Notes: generated from the letters alone by a model not told the origin. A DNA stretch of 64,000 nucleotides from Prostheceraeus crozeri (GCA_907163375.1 CAJQUW010010476.1:1-64000), one strand, 5' to 3'. Shown: positions 1 through 11,444, numbered from the stretch's first letter. Numbers and translations: made by a program.

Positions 1-1669
1 GCCATCATATGGGGGGCGGCGAAGAGTAATACAGAGCGCTTAGCGTTGGCTACGGAGATGAGAGAGCTCCCATTGTTTAGATTCTTGATGTATGAGCTAA
101 GTGTGTTGGTAAGGCGGATTATCTCAGGTACACACATCGAGTAACATCTGGATATTCGAGAGTGACAGATCGTTTACGTTGGAATCGAAAAGGCAAAGAT
201 TGGATGTACAGGAATTTGTTTACTATTGGGGCGGGTCGCAAAAAAGCCTCCTGTTTTTATTGATGGATGAATTTAATGACACAGTGATCAGTTTACATGT
301 GGGAAACGCAACAATTGAATGATTGTCTGATTTATCTTTGTGACATACGTGTAATCTTTCCTTGACATATCACTACCGATTCAGTTATTTTGTCAGTCCA
401 TTTTCTATGTGTGGGGACCCCCGCTCGTCGGGTTTGTGTGGTTCAGTTAGAGGGTCGCGAAACACAACAGACGAGTCCCTGCTGGATGACTGACGGACTG
501 GCAGGATTAGTTTTATATCCCTTAATCGGTAGCTGAAGTAGGGGTCGATGTATTGTAATTCAATTGATGAAAAGGGCAAAGCTGAGTCAATTTATTCGTT
601 GCTACGAGAAAGCACATGTGTTGCTTGTAAGAAGGATTAATCCTAGGGTGACAGTAGAATGCCTGTTGTACACTTTGGATGGAAGAACGCGCCATCAGGT
701 CATCCTTAAGGACTATCTTTATCTAATAATTTAAATTAGTAAGCATTATAATTCTATTATTATGGCTACTGGGATGACTTTCATCATCGTATAGAAGATC
801 AGCGTTAGCCACAAGCCCCAACCTATCCAATGCCGAAACAGCTACTATTTGCATTTTGCAAGCATCCCAGGAAAACATCGTCCATCCATGGCGACACGAA
901 AAGTAACGTGCGGACAATGTTTACGTTGGTTTATAATTGCGGGTCCAGAATGTTTCCGTTTTTTAAAGTAAGAGTGTTTTTTTTCACGTGCTCAACGTTC
1001 GGATCGATACCTTATATGGTGCGTTGGTGGCTGATAAGTCAACCTTTGCAATATGATCCATACACGTTGGACAAGTACAAAACGAGCATTGTCGAGCTAT
1101 CAACTGTCTCCTTAAAGTTCAGGAAGGAAGATGAGCGCCTATTGCTATGAATCGACCATATGCATTAATATGCTCGCCCAAAACATTACAAAGAAGATCA
1201 ACACGTATTTTTTCAATGTAATAAATGTAGAATTCATGCTAAACTTTATCTGACTATGCGCAAGATCAAAATTGATTGAAAAATTTTTTTTTCATTCTGC
1301 TCAGCTTTTCGTATTCAATGCGAGATGTTTCTCTAAATTAGCCTATATGACAGTTTAGAGTTTTTACTTATCAATGCGTCCTCAAAAACGGCAAAATATA
1401 TTTGCAAAACGACTAAGACAGACTGCGCATCAAGGCTTTTCCAAGTGCGCCGATCGGTTTACCACAAGTGTATATTAGCAGCTGTCATAGTCGTCTCCCC
1501 AACACATGGTAAACAGAGAAAGAACGGAAATCCATAGCAAACCTACTGACAAATTTTCTTTCGGTATAACGTACTGCTACACTTAACTACACCTCGGATT
1601 TTCCCACATATTTGTTGTCCCTTCTTTTCTCATCATACATTCCCTCATTTTGACAGATCTGATCATGAA
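1..1669. other. No recognisable gene; unplaced AT-rich sequence
   Basis: I find no family I can name here. Small open frames exist at 385-579 (-), 723-917 (-) and 830-1150 (+), but none shows a known motif and the last two overlap on opposite strands. The stretch 400-500 is locally GC-rich and carries a GACGAGTCCC word that recalls hammerhead-type sequences of Penelope-like elements, but the catalytic core is not intact, so I make no ribozyme call. The sequence is probably decayed mobile-element DNA. Confidence 0.4.
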
Positions 1670-1850
1670 GGGGCGCTGTGGCCTTGTGTAGTGTTTGGCT
1701 CTGCATCCGAAGACCTTTGGGTCAAATGGGGTCGGGTCAAACCTAAGACTTTAAAATCACTCGGGCACAAAGAAGAAGAGTGGGATAATATCAGTTCAGC
1801 CACATGGAAGAAAGGCCCCGTGGCTAATTTTGCTGCAGATTAATAAGGTT
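1670..1850 (+). repeat. Degenerate tRNA-derived SINE
   Basis: The first ~75 bases resemble the tRNA-like head common in invertebrate SINEs: GGGGCGCTGTGGCC at the start, an A-box-like GTGGCC...AGTG stretch, and a worn B-box-like GGGTCGGGTCAAACC near 1731-1745. A short unrelated body follows and fades near 1850. Intact members of such families would be transcribed by RNA polymerase III and moved by a LINE. Both promoter boxes here are imperfect, so this copy is almost certainly inactive. Seen directly: the sequence resemblance. Inferred: SINE identity. Confidence 0.5.
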
Positions 1851-2290
1851 CATTTATATTTATATTTTATTTCAGTAAAGCGTTAACGGTCCAGTTGAGT
1901 TGGCAGTCAGAATACTGCAAAGCTAGCAGCAGCATGAAAATGGAGATTTCAGAGATGTGATGCATGATCTGTGGTGAAGTAGGCAAGATATAAGATGATT
2001 TTTGTGCATGTAATTGTCGGTACAGAACTGGTTTGCAAAAATTAGTTGTGTAAGTCTAAGATATCAACAAATCTCTTCATCCTAAATTTTGAAATAGATA
2101 TTTTTATCCATCCGAAGTGGTTTGAAATCGATAGGTGACCGTTGTTTTGTTCAGTCCAAATGAGTGTAGTCTTGACTCTTGAATCTGAAAACCTTCAAAA
2201 ATGCTCTGCCATGTCCCTGCTAACCGACTTGAACGCTGCAAATTCATCAGTGCAGACTCCGTCCATATTAATCAGGTAATGGCGTTGGCT
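1851..2290. other. No recognisable feature
   Basis: AT-rich sequence without a usable open frame, RNA motif or repeat that I can name. Confidence 0.5.
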
Positions 2291-2520
2291 TTTATATAAT
2301 AAAAATTAAAAAATTAAATAAAGAAAAAAAAAATAAATAAAAAAATATTTTAAAAAATGTTATTATTAATAAAATTTATATATAAATTTAAATTTAAAAA
2401 TTATTTAAATTAAAATTAATTATTAATTTTAAAATTAAAATTAAAAAAAAAATATAAATTTTATTATTTTATAATATAATATTAGTAAAAAAATTTTAAA
2501 TTACCTAAAAATTTAAAAAA
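2291..2520. repeat. Almost pure A/T low-complexity tract
   Basis: About 230 bases contain only a handful of G or C residues, written as irregular runs of A and T rather than a fixed microsatellite unit. It directly precedes a GC-richer block and the 18S rRNA fragment. It may be a degenerate poly-A/T tail or a DNA-unwinding-prone spacer; nothing in it codes. Confidence 0.75.
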
Positions 2521-2836
2521 ATGAAAAACCAGGTTACAGAAGAGACTATATGCCCAGCACTCTAATACAAAAACCATGGATGAAACTACGCCATGGTTTA
2601 GATCAACCATAAGTCCCCTTAGAAAGTCCCAACCATAAGTACCCGGCATATTTTGGGCTAAAGCCCTCTGATTCATCACATAATTGTTACCTCCTCCTGT
2701 GGGCTCCATCCTCTATCCACTATAAGCCTAAGCCTAGCTCCCGCATCCTAGCCCAGGGACGATTGGCTATGTCCTCGGAGCATTTAGTGGTGTGCAGATG
2801 AGATTGATGACATGAAATTTCTAGCCAACATATTTA
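2521..2836. other. Unidentified block between A/T tract and rRNA fragment
   Basis: Base composition returns to about half GC. I compared it by eye with the expected upstream 18S rRNA sequence and found no convincing match, apart from the last dozen or so bases. A 75-codon open frame on the minus strand (2482-2709) has no recognisable motif and runs into the A/T tract, so I do not call it a gene. Confidence 0.4.
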
Positions 2837-3335
2837 TAGGCCCCCGTAACTGAGGAGTACACACAAAACCATTAACGAGTACCAATTGTAAGCCAAGTCC
2901 TGGATGCCCAGCAGGCCGCGGTAATTACCAGCCCTAAAAATAGTGTCTATTAAAGTTGTTGCAGTTAAAAAGCTTGTAGTTTGGATCTGAGAAGTAGACC
3001 CAATGGTTGGTCACACGATCTACTGCTGGTCTCGCCTGCATAGTCGGTAATTGAGTTTGGTGCTCTTAATTGAATGCCGTAATGCCCCGCCACTTTCCTT
3101 TGACAAAATTGGAGTGCTCAAATCAGCCCCCACTGCCTGAACAATCCGAACATATCATGGAACAATGGAAAGGACTTCGGTTCTATTTTGTTGGTTTTCG
3201 GAACATGAAGTAATGATTAAGAGGACAGACGGGGCATCATTCGTAATTGCGTGGGTGAGTGAAATGCTGAGATCATCGCTGGACGGCCCACCAGCGAATG
3301 CATTTGCCAAGAATGTTTCCATGAACCAAGAATAC
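2837..3335 (+). pseudogene. 18S rRNA pseudogene fragment (central domain)
   Basis: Long collinear identity to eukaryotic small-subunit rRNA: AGGCCC...GTAA, GAGTACA, ATTAACGAG, CCGCGGTAATTaCCAG, ATTAAAGTTGTTGCAGTTAA, AAAGCT(T)GTAGTT, GGACTTCGGTTCTATTTTG, TTGGTTTTCGGAAC, GTAATGATTAAGAGG, CAGACGGGG and ATTTGCCAAGAATGTTTCC follow in the normal order. This covers roughly the 530-loop to the pre-900 region of 18S, about a quarter of the molecule. Many substitutions and small indels, including an extra base inside CCGCGGTAATTCCAG, show it is not a functional rRNA gene. There is no ITS, 5.8S or 28S next to it, so it is an isolated, old copy. Open frames across it (3155-3455) are accidental. Confidence 0.93.
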
Positions 3336-3373
3336 ATTGAATGTGTGGTTGCCCTCCCAGAGTTCTGCCTGGT

Positions 3374-3690
3374 TCACCTCACGCACCTCATCCACGTGTG
3401 TGAGGAGTCATTTTCCGCCGGTCGGCGGCCAACCCACATTCGATGCTTTGAATGATGGTGGGCATGCTCTGCGTCATTAAGAAACACGTGTCCCCTACGT
3501 TCCTGAAACATTAATGAAATTCCTTCCCCTGACGCTCCTTTAAGCGTCCGATTGAAGCGCTCCACCAACCGCCGCTTTTTGTAAGGCAACTCTTGCGACA
3601 CTGAAAGAGCTCAATACCATGCGCTGCAAACGTTGTCCGCACCCAACCTCTTCTCAAATTCCTTCCCCTGATCTGTCAGCACCTCGCATC
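3374..3690 (-). mobile_element. Integrase-type fossil (Polinton/Maverick-like or LTR-retroelement-like)
   Basis: The minus strand carries pieces typical of a retroviral-type integrase: a TDQGKEF-like stretch near 3670, then KRRLVERFNRTLKG (about 3530-3580) and a distant match to the H-S-x-H...G-x-R-P-A-E block that closes the catalytic domain in Maverick-type and some LTR integrases. The VERFNRTLK wording with the later PAE favours the Polinton/Maverick kind over Gypsy, but this is judged by eye. It is a short, broken, old fragment with no capsid or polymerase part nearby. The adjacent rRNA fragment is unrelated. Confidence 0.6.
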
Positions 3691-3699
3691 AGGATCCGG

Positions 3700-4190
3700 C
3701 CATCTGTGAGAAAAATGTTCCGAAAGGCACGCAGCAGCCACTTCTATGAATATGTCGTTGAATGTGCCCCAAATTCTTATCTCTTCTGTTCTTCGTCATC
3801 CTCTTCTCCTCAAAATCTTTAACTTCGGATCGTCACCGCGTGCTCTCGATTCTCCCCGACGGTATGATTTTTTTTGCTTTCTCCACCCTTCATGTATTAA
3901 TCATCCCCCTCTATTTTTTTCCGCCGTCCCCGTTCTTCCCCTTCGTCCTTCACTTCCGCGTGGCCCGGGGACTCTCACCCTTCTGTCTATAGAGGTTGCG
4001 CACTCTCACAGTATCTTATTTAAAAACCCATTTGGGCGCGGACCCGCGCCACATCCTTCCTCGACGCTCCTCTGGCGTCCTCGGCCATATTTATGTCATC
4101 GCCTGGTACCCCAGGTAGACTTTTTTTTGCTCTTTCATCGTCCCGGAGTCCTCCTCACCTCCCCCCGTACCCCCACTTCCTGCCTTCCCG
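3700..4190. other. Pyrimidine-rich spacer, no gene
   Basis: CT-rich on the plus strand with several TTTTTT and CCCC runs. Open frames through it (3746-4480, 3762-3992) are proline/serine-rich products of skewed composition, without start context or domain. Confidence 0.55.
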
Positions 4191-4335
4191 GCGGGGGGGG
4201 CTCGGGAGGGGGGGGGGGGGAGGGGGGGGGGGGGGGGGGTGTGGGGTGGGTTGGGGGGGGGGTGAGTGGTGTGTGGGGGAGTGGGCTTGGTCGTCTGGAG
4301 GGGGAGGGTGGGAGGGCGGGTTCGAGGGACATTGG
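4190..4335 (+). repeat. G-run tract with quadruplex potential
   Basis: The plus strand contains repeated runs of 5 to about 20 consecutive G, separated by single A, T or TGT/TGA interruptions. Many G3+ runs within 150 bases satisfy the usual loose criterion for a G-quadruplex. Such homopolymers are also prone to sequencing length errors, so the exact run lengths should not be trusted. Glycine-, proline- and arginine-rich open frames over it on both strands are artefacts. Confidence 0.8.
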
Positions 4336-4405
4336 GTGCGCGGGTCTGAAGCCAGGGGATGTCGATGTGGGTAATAGGCACTCGTCCCGCGCTTCGTCTT
4401 CAATG

Positions 4406-4590
4406 CTTCAGACAGCCCCAACTCTCCGCAGAATCCCAGACCACGCCCACAGCCAACAGCACATTCTGAACTACTTGTGAAAATCGCATTGTGAAGCTTG
4501 CATCAACCTATCCGATTACACTTATTGGAATGTGCCAGATTGTGCCAGTTCTTCAGACAGCCCCAACTATCCGCCAGAATCCGCAGAAAT
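4406..4590 (+). repeat. Short direct repeat with CTTCAGACAGCCCCAACT core
   Basis: A ~32-base word beginning CTTCAGACAGCCCCAACT and ending in CAGAATCC occurs at 4406-4437 and again at 4551-4587 with small changes. It looks like a locally duplicated spacer; no function is apparent. Confidence 0.7.
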
Positions 4591-4993
4591 GCATAATTCC
4601 ACGTCGACGTTTCACGTTGAAAAATCGATATAAAATTGATTGTGTCGTGAAAAGAATCATAACTAAATGGAAATATGTTGAAATGTCAATATCACGTTTT
4701 TAAATCCGTAATTTCTAGTTGCTTGCATTGAAAATAGCTCTAACATCTGTGTATGGTGAGCAGTAATAGCTGCATGATAATAAATTTGAGAAACTGTGAG
4801 CATGAAAGAACTTAATTAGCGTAAGTTACCCATTGTTAATTAATTCAACACTTCAATATTAGATATGTTGGTTTACAAACCTACTTGTGCTATAGCATTA
4901 ATAGTTGGATGACAAATAATTGAAAGTTTTTGAAACAGCTATCATGCAACAAATCCTAGAAATTCCTATTTCAAGACTGCATAAAAGTTTGAG
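4591..4993. other. AT-rich spacer, no feature
   Basis: No motif, repeat partner or credible open frame seen. Confidence 0.5.
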
Positions 4994-6243
4994 GTGGAGA
5001 AATGTTTTTTATCAATGGCGACAAAAAACAATTGCCATTACGATATCCACTTACGTTATACAATCTTTCTATTGTTTCTTACAGATGGATTCATCAAGGA
5101 TACTGTTTAAATAGGTCATTATTTCACTTTTAATATTTCATCTTGAATTGAAAACCTTGTGGCCATCGAATATTGTATTTGCTTTTCAAAATTGCTACAT
5201 TTGAAAAAACTGCCATAATTTTGATATTCTGAGTCCGTTTTAAGATAAAATGATGAAAGCACACAAGAGGTATAGATGCTACACTACGAACTACACGTTG
5301 TATATGGCTACATGCACACGTATAGCCTTTGCACACAATATCAGTTTTTCGTTATTTGCCCTACAAATAGGTTTAGTTGCGCAATTTAATCAATTAATTT
5401 CATGCTTCACAACAAGTATAGAACAATCAAAATGCAAACTCATTTTATTATAGCTCCTTCATCTCAATTTATTATATTAACATATATTATTATGCTTCGC
5501 ACTTTTCAATATCATCGTAGGCCTATGGTATTTGGTCACATATTGTTGTAGACCATCTGCGATCACCAATGAATTAAGCCTGAAGTTGTTTGTTTGTCCA
5601 CATAAATAGTAGAGACAAGGGGATATTACGCTGTGTTTGTGTTTGCAGATTGAGTTTTTTCCAACAAATGGTTTAGATATCCTTTTAATAAAATTACATG
5701 TATTCATTTTATAATAAAAATTGAAGCGTTCCTGAATATCTTCATCGCATGAACTGTTGAAAAAAGCGATCGGCAATGGTGCTACATACTCCGTTTTATA
5801 TTTGCAGATTACATTTTTCTAAAAAAAAAAACGTTACTTGAATATCAGAATGAAATTATTAATAAAGACTAGGAGTTTTGATTAGAAAATGATTTATAAA
5901 TTGATAGATGATCAAACCAATTCGGCTACTCCTGAATATCTTCATTTGCTATCAACAATTCCCTAAGAAAATCACATGCCACATCATCTAAAGGTTAAGT
6001 GATCCAAAGGCTTAATTGTCTTTACTATAACACCTAAAAGTACTATAAATGATTTTCTTTTATAAACTTTGAGTAGGCGCCACCCATGGAATGTTGGGTT
6101 GAGTTATAGTATGATAATTCTCCTCTGTACATCAGCACAAATTTGTCTTCTTTTTTACAGGTTATTGATTACTGAGGATGTTCAAACTCGTCGTATCTGT
6201 GCATCGATGACTCAATACCTTGACCTACGTTAGGCTGTTTTTT
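4994..6243 (+). repeat. Dispersed repeat A, copy 1 (inverted partner at 22.0-23.1 kb)
   Basis: This block matches the reverse complement of 22000-23090 over about 1.1-1.2 kb with frequent substitutions and indels. Landmarks include ACTTACGTTATACAAT, TCTATTGTTTC...ATGGATTC, ATAGATGCTACAC, CGTTCATGCGATGAAGAT and the end marker CAGATACGACGAGTTTG. Neither copy keeps an open frame above about 100 codons, so this is probably a non-autonomous or internally decayed element present in many copies in the genome. The right boundary is sharp near 6240. I see no clear terminal inverted repeat or target duplication. Confidence 0.75.
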
Positions 6244-6846
6244 ATGCAGGTTTGCTATCTAAAAATCGCAATGTTTCCGACTTTTTACGAAATTGAACTA
6301 TGTAAATATTTGAAATTTATGTATTCAAACTCCACATTTTTTCCTGATTTTCCGCTTTTTTTCTTGGCGAATTGCAACCCCTGTTTGTGATATAACCGGT
6401 CTGCGTTAGAATCTGAAGCATGCCTATGCAAGAGCTATTTCAATGTTTTATTTTCGTTTTATGTCATATAATCATCATATAAGCAATAATCAGCAAAAAA
6501 TTTAGAGCAAGCAAGAATTTATGAACCTCATATATGAAACTTTCTCTTCTATAACTATTCTACCAACTACCGGTCAAAACATTGCAAGATTAATTCACAA
6601 TTCTGTTGCAAATTACTTAATTACATTTTTCTATTCAAACAATACAATATGCACGGAGAAGGATGATTTTGTGTTTAATGCATGACTCCATGAAATTGCA
6701 TGAAGTTTCAGTGGATGTTTCAAGTAAATTAGTAGTTTGTGATTCAAGTTTTATGTCATTTAACTCATGTCAAATTGCATCATTTAAATGCAAATAAATA
6801 TACCTATTAAACAATTGTGACATTTTCCTTACTTGAATCGTTGAAC
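6244..6846. other. AT-rich spacer, no feature
   Basis: Nothing recognisable on either strand. Confidence 0.5.
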
Positions 6847-6848
6847 GG

Positions 6849-7060
6849 TGTTGTATTTTAGTGCGAGAAGAGGAAAACAACTTTGTTAGCTCGCATCCAT
6901 CGATGTGATGAACGAACAGTCAAAAGGTCTGACAGTTACACTGATAGCAAGACAACACATTACAGACTGACAGCAGTCACAAAGAAAATGGGAATCCTCC
7001 GCAAACGGTGGACTGTCTCAGATGAAGAGATTGTCACACACACACACTACAGTCATACCC
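6849..7060 (+). repeat. Dispersed repeat B, copy 1 (inverted partner at 30.3-30.5 kb)
   Basis: About 210 bases, starting GTTGTATTTT and ending in a CACACACACAC run, recur in inverted orientation at 30323-30530 with close similarity. The shared run includes AACAACTTTGTTAGCTCGCA and GACAGCAGTCACAAAGAAA. A 60-codon open frame in this copy (6883-7065) is not preserved in the partner, so I do not call it coding. The CA/GT microsatellite at one edge may be a retroposon tail. Confidence 0.8.
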
Positions 7061-8150
7061 ATTAGTCATACACAGCAAACGGTAATGATGTAGGGTTTGA
7101 AAATCTGTTTAAAAAATTTATATTAACAGAAAATAGTTGACCAAAAACGTTGATTACTGCGCTTTCTTCAAAGTTTTTTAAGCAACGATAAATCAACGTC
7201 ATATCACACGGTCAAAGCGTCCAGATATCAACCATCCATCACCATGTGAATAATCAACCATTATCGACCAAAATTCATTGAACATCAACGTTTTTCTCAC
7301 CGTTGATTCAACGATGTTCTTTTTCATTGGGTCTATAAAGTGGACATTTAACTATTACAGGGAAAATATTCTCAGCATTAAAAAAACAGAAAAAATTGTT
7401 ATTTTTAATAATATCAATAGTTTGGTCATCTTTCATATATTTTAAGGCACATTCAATTCGAAGTGGTAGCTGATGTGTGGAACTATATATGCAGAATCTT
7501 TGAAAAATGCGTTAATGAAGGTTTTTTCCAATGTGTATTTTGAATTGGTCTTCAACTTCCAAAAGATGGCTTCGAATCGTATTGTGAGATGGTCTTTCAT
7601 TCCTCAAGGTTTTGAGTTTTGCAATTCATTATCAACCTGTTTCATCAATTAACCGAGGAGATGCTTTATAGCTCGCCTTGATTTATTGAGTGATGTGTAG
7701 GTAGTTGAAGACCTAGTAATCAATAATGTCTATGCTCGGACATTTTCAGATTGAATGGATCGCAGCACTACAGCAAGTTACCCATACAAAACAGATCAAA
7801 CAAGACGACATCCATAATCAAAAAGAGTAAGGCGAACAATTGTTAGTATTTGACATTGATGAAAAGCAATTGTTGTCGTATGCGTGCAGCTTTCATCTGC
7901 TGGAAGGAATCTACTCTGGGTAAACAACAGGTCTTACATACCGTTCCCTCAACGATGAGATGCATGGACTTCATACTGGTATCTTCTCAACGATTATTCG
8001 CATCAATCTCACTTCACCTTCACAAAACACTGATTTTCGTGAATGGACCAAGAACTGCTCCTCATGTTGCCATTTAAAACCCTCTAGCAAGAAATCGCTC
8101 AATCCATGACCGAGCGATGATGTTTTTGAGCGAATTGGTTCGATTGGTTG
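7061..8150. other. Spacer; possible small hairpin element near 7128-7340
   Basis: Between 7128 and 7340 the words AAAAACGTTGAT and AACGTTGATTCAACG recur on both strands and the right edge reads CATTGGG, which suggests a small decayed inverted-repeat element, but I cannot fix its ends. The remainder has nothing recognisable. The open frame at 7850-8077 lacks any known motif. Confidence 0.35.
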
Positions 8151-8184
8151 AAAGGAAATGTTTCCAATTTGACAATATTATATT

Positions 8185-9130
8185 TTGGGTACGGAAACAG
8201 ACTGGTCGTAGTCAAGATGCTCTCCTATTGCACTAGCGCTTTCGACCTGCTACGCTGACTATCGTCAGGCGCACCTGAGACATTGGAGACATTGTTATGG
8301 TAGACTCAACATCGGGATGGATAGAATGTATGCAAGCACGAACTACGACGAGTACAATCGATAGCTCAGTTGGTTTGGTGTTCCCGTAGTTCCAGTGTCG
8401 GATAATGCAACAGAGTTCACTTCAAGAGGTTTCTGCATGTGCAATACTTGCTTCCCCGTTCCCCCTGTCGTGTTGAATGGGGTCCGTCAGACGGTTGTTG
8501 CTTTCTCATGGCGCGCCTCCACTCCTGTCGATCGAAGACCATTGCTGGATTGTAATTATATCCTTTCCTTCTTTCTGGATTCAGGTCCAGAGCATGAAGA
8601 TCCTCGGAGAGGACTTGTGACCATGTTTTCGCTGATCTTCTGCCGGCCTTCTGCATTTGACCTCCAATTGGAAAGATCCAACTGTGTCCGCAGTCACATG
8701 TAAATTTGTATATGAGGCAGGCGCGACTAAGAGGTGGTACGGAATCCATCAGACGTGGTACAGGAATACGTCTGTGACTGCGGACACAGTTACATAGGGC
8801 GCACTGGGAGGTGTCTCGGGATTCGCATGCGTGAACACTTTCCCAAGTGGCTGCAGGTTGAACGAAGCCGACCTCGTTCTTCTGCTGTTCCGTCTAGTGC
8901 TATATGCAGACATATCATTTCTTGTAATCGTTTTATTGGTCACGTTTTTTCTTCTTACTTTTGTGTTTTGAGTTTCTCAAAGTATTCTTTTCTTTTACCT
9001 ATTTTAGAGTCTCTTTACATATCATACATGCGTCCAGCCCTTTGTGTGCGATGGTCCCTTATGCCTGCTCATAGCTCGGTCGTCATCCCGCCCAGTTTGT
9101 CAAAGGAAAGCTGGAAAAGTACTTGACTAC
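8185..9130 (+). mobile_element. Penelope-like element remnant with GIY-YIG endonuclease start
   Basis: The plus strand at about 8749-8935 encodes a cysteine-rich GIY-YIG beginning: EYVCDCGHSYIGRTGRCLG then RMREHFPKWLQ, which matches the endonuclease of Penelope-like retroelements (pattern Y-x-C-x-C-G-x-x-Y-I-G-x-T...R...EH). A second, shorter match on the opposite strand (about 8650-8720, YKFTCDCGHSW) faces it, and the two share a 17-bp inverted word (ACTGTGTCCGCAGTCAC at 8683 and its complement at 8773). The upstream stretch 8200-8280 (GCTTTCGACCTGC...TCGTCAGGC) resembles non-coding ends I associate with the same family. No reverse transcriptase is left here, so this is a dead terminal piece of at least two copies joined head to head. 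Confidence 0.65.
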
Positions 9131-9499
9131 AAGGACTTGTGAGGGATATTGATATTGCATGGATATTATTTTCGGACATTGAATTACCGTGTTTATGCTA
9201 TCATTCAATAACCAACTGAATGTATAGTTGAATGCAACTCAATTATTTTGTTATCGCATGTATATACGAGTAAAATAGCTAATGTTGTGACAGAAAAAGA
9301 GTCTCCTCTAATTCACTACCTGCTCTGTTATCAAGTTGCGCGTACGAATTTCATTAGCAAATAAATTTAACTAGTTTTAGGTCAATAATGCAACACACAT
9401 CAAAACGCATGATTAAAGCCACAAATGTCCTCTAAACGAAATGGTACCGACAAAGACTGATAAAAAGGATCGCTCCGCTTCATGTATTCAATCCATCTT
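9127..9499. other. Spacer, no feature
   Basis: AT-rich, no motif or repeat partner recognised. Confidence 0.5.
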
Positions 9500-10560
9500 C
9501 TCTAAGCATGTGTCTTATTAATCAGATAATACTGACATTTGTGAAAATCAGGAGCTTCGTGCAGACTGTGCATCTTTGAGAGTTGCTTTCGAGGGTCTAC
9601 GAACACAAACCGCATGTAAATTTTAGTGCTATGCTGGTCATTATCTACTCTCTGTTGTGGGTGCAGAACACTGAATATTTGAAGGATTGAAAGAAACAAT
9701 CCATCGATAACAACGTCGCATAACTTTCTGGGTGTTCTTGCTAGTCGCTCATTGCAATTGAAGTGTCGTATCATTTGCACACATCACCAGTTTACTCACT
9801 AGGCAGTCTGGGAGGTCATTGATGTACAGTAGAAAAGAGTGGGACCCCAAAGAAGTTTGTGAAGTCAATCAACAAATCCGCAAGACCTAAGCTTCTCAAG
9901 GAGTCCTTGATGCCAGACTTTGTCGAATGCCTTGGAAATATCCGCAACTGATTTCATCTCACCTTGTCCGTCAAGAACACGACTCACATGTTCAGTGACA
10001 TATGAGAGAAGATCTGCAGTTGATTGAAAGTGGCTGAATCCATACTATTCTTCTTGTAGAAGGTTCTGAGTCTCAAGAAGTCAACATGTTGGTTAATAAC
10101 TACATACTTCAAAAATCCTGCCAGCAATTAGAAGCAGGCTGATATGACGGTAACTACATGGAAGAGATGAGTCAAAACCTTTCTTTGAAACTGGAAACAC
10201 AGAAGCTACTTTCCAAAAAAGAGGATAACTCATCGGTGGATACATGTCTTCTGAATCAATCGGGTGACGGTAAGAATGACAACAACGGGGATGTAGAGGA
10301 GGTTTAAGAAGGAGACAGTGCCATGCTCTGAATGACAGGCGACGAACGCGTGACATCATGAGGCAAAAACCACGGAACATTATGGATGTAAGAAGTGAAA
10401 TAAAGGCATTTTTGTTGAACCTACTGGAAAATATTGTGCGTCTGATCCTAAGATATACTAATATGAGGAATATATCCTTGCATCGGAATTCCTGATGTTC
10501 ATATGCAAGGCTGGAACAGGCTTCCCCCTCACCGCACAAGTTTATACGGGGCGTCAACCA
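9500..10560 (-). mobile_element. LINE remnant: Jockey/CR1-type reverse transcriptase pieces
   Basis: Reading leftward, the minus strand shows the N-terminal RT block FWKVASVFPVSKKG...SYRHISLL (around 10210-10110), then a palm block with STADLLSYVTEHVSRVLDGQG and ADISKAFDKVWHQGLL (about 10060-9900, motif A with the catalytic aspartate), and then LLYINDLPDC followed by CANDTTL in place of the usual YADD motif B/C (about 9850-9760). The pieces lie in different frames with stops between them, so it is a decayed copy. The wording matches RNA-directed DNA polymerases of Jockey/CR1-type LINEs; the exact clade is uncertain. It abuts a piggyBac remnant on the right. Confidence 0.85.
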
Positions 10561-10584
10561 AATCAGTCCATCTATAAAATATTT

Positions 10585-11444
10585 TTTGGCGAGGTGTCGT
10601 CATGTTGTTGACAGAACCTTTTTTATGAAAGAAATCGTGATATCGTAACGGATAACATTTTTACATCTAACCAGGTGGCGGTGGAACTTCTTCATTAAGG
10701 TAATACGCTTACAGGAACTGTCAGAAAACATCGGTGAGAAGTATCAGCTGTCATGCAAATACCAGGATCATCGCATGAAAGTACTTTACTGTATGATCAC
10801 GATAACTAAATTGGAACTGCTTCATATACTCCAGCGAGGGATCACGTGGTCATTTTATGAAGCTCTTCTCATGGTAGGGGAATAATTGACAATAAGGACC
10901 CAAAGAAGCGTCCACAAATAATACTCTACTACAACAGAGGAAATGCCGTGTAGACCAGCTAGATGAAAACATTGAGGAGTTTTCGTCGATGAGAAAAACA
11001 GAACGTTGGCTGTTCTTGCTTTTATACAGAATGATCGATGTGGCGTGTAACAGTGCCTTCGTTCATTTTTCGACGTGATGGCTACTCATAATCAATGAGA
11101 TCTTTTGCGTCACTTGTCATTGCAACGCGCTTCTCCATCTGTTAAAACGAAATGAACACGGGATTCAAGAGACATATTATTGATGCCGTAAGTGTTCAAT
11201 TTTCTACCTGATCTTGCTCCATGCATTGATCATCATGTCTCTCTCAATTTGTGTTGATCAATGGTACACATGCTCGCAAGTTTGTCGTGGTCGATGTGAT
11301 TATTGTAAAAACCACATGTGTGGATTCCACAAGCAACAAAAGAAATCTACATTTTGTAGTGAATGCAGCAAACTGTTACACATTTGCCCGTTGAGGTGTC
11401 AAAATAAATCATTTCTTCATACTCTATATTTTTTAGTAACATGA
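10585..11444 (+). mobile_element. piggyBac transposase remnant (C-terminal half)
   Basis: In plus-strand frames interrupted by several stops and shifts I read TDNIFTSNQVAVELLH, then LTGTVRK, then KKRPQIILYYN, then a block aligning with R-W-x-x-x-x-F-Y-x-M-I-D-V-A-x-N-x-A-F, and finally a cysteine-rich end: CRGRCDYCK followed by TFCSECSKLLHICPLRC in the open frame 11214-11444. This order is that of the second half of piggyBac transposases: a catalytic aspartate in TDN, and the C-terminal zinc (PHD/RING-like) domain that binds the element ends. The N-terminal half and terminal repeats are not seen. It is inactive. Confidence 0.85.

Noticed and set aside
400-520. Hammerhead-like ribozyme
   Set aside because: GACGAGTCCC and a short stem are present but the CUGANGA and GAAA core elements are not both intact in the required order.
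830-1150. 106-codon open frame
   Set aside because: No recognisable motif, overlapped by an equally plausible frame on the other strand, and unsupported by context.
3746-4480. 244-codon open frame and three others over the G-run tract
   Set aside because: Proline/glycine/arginine low complexity in every frame, caused by composition; no domain or start context.
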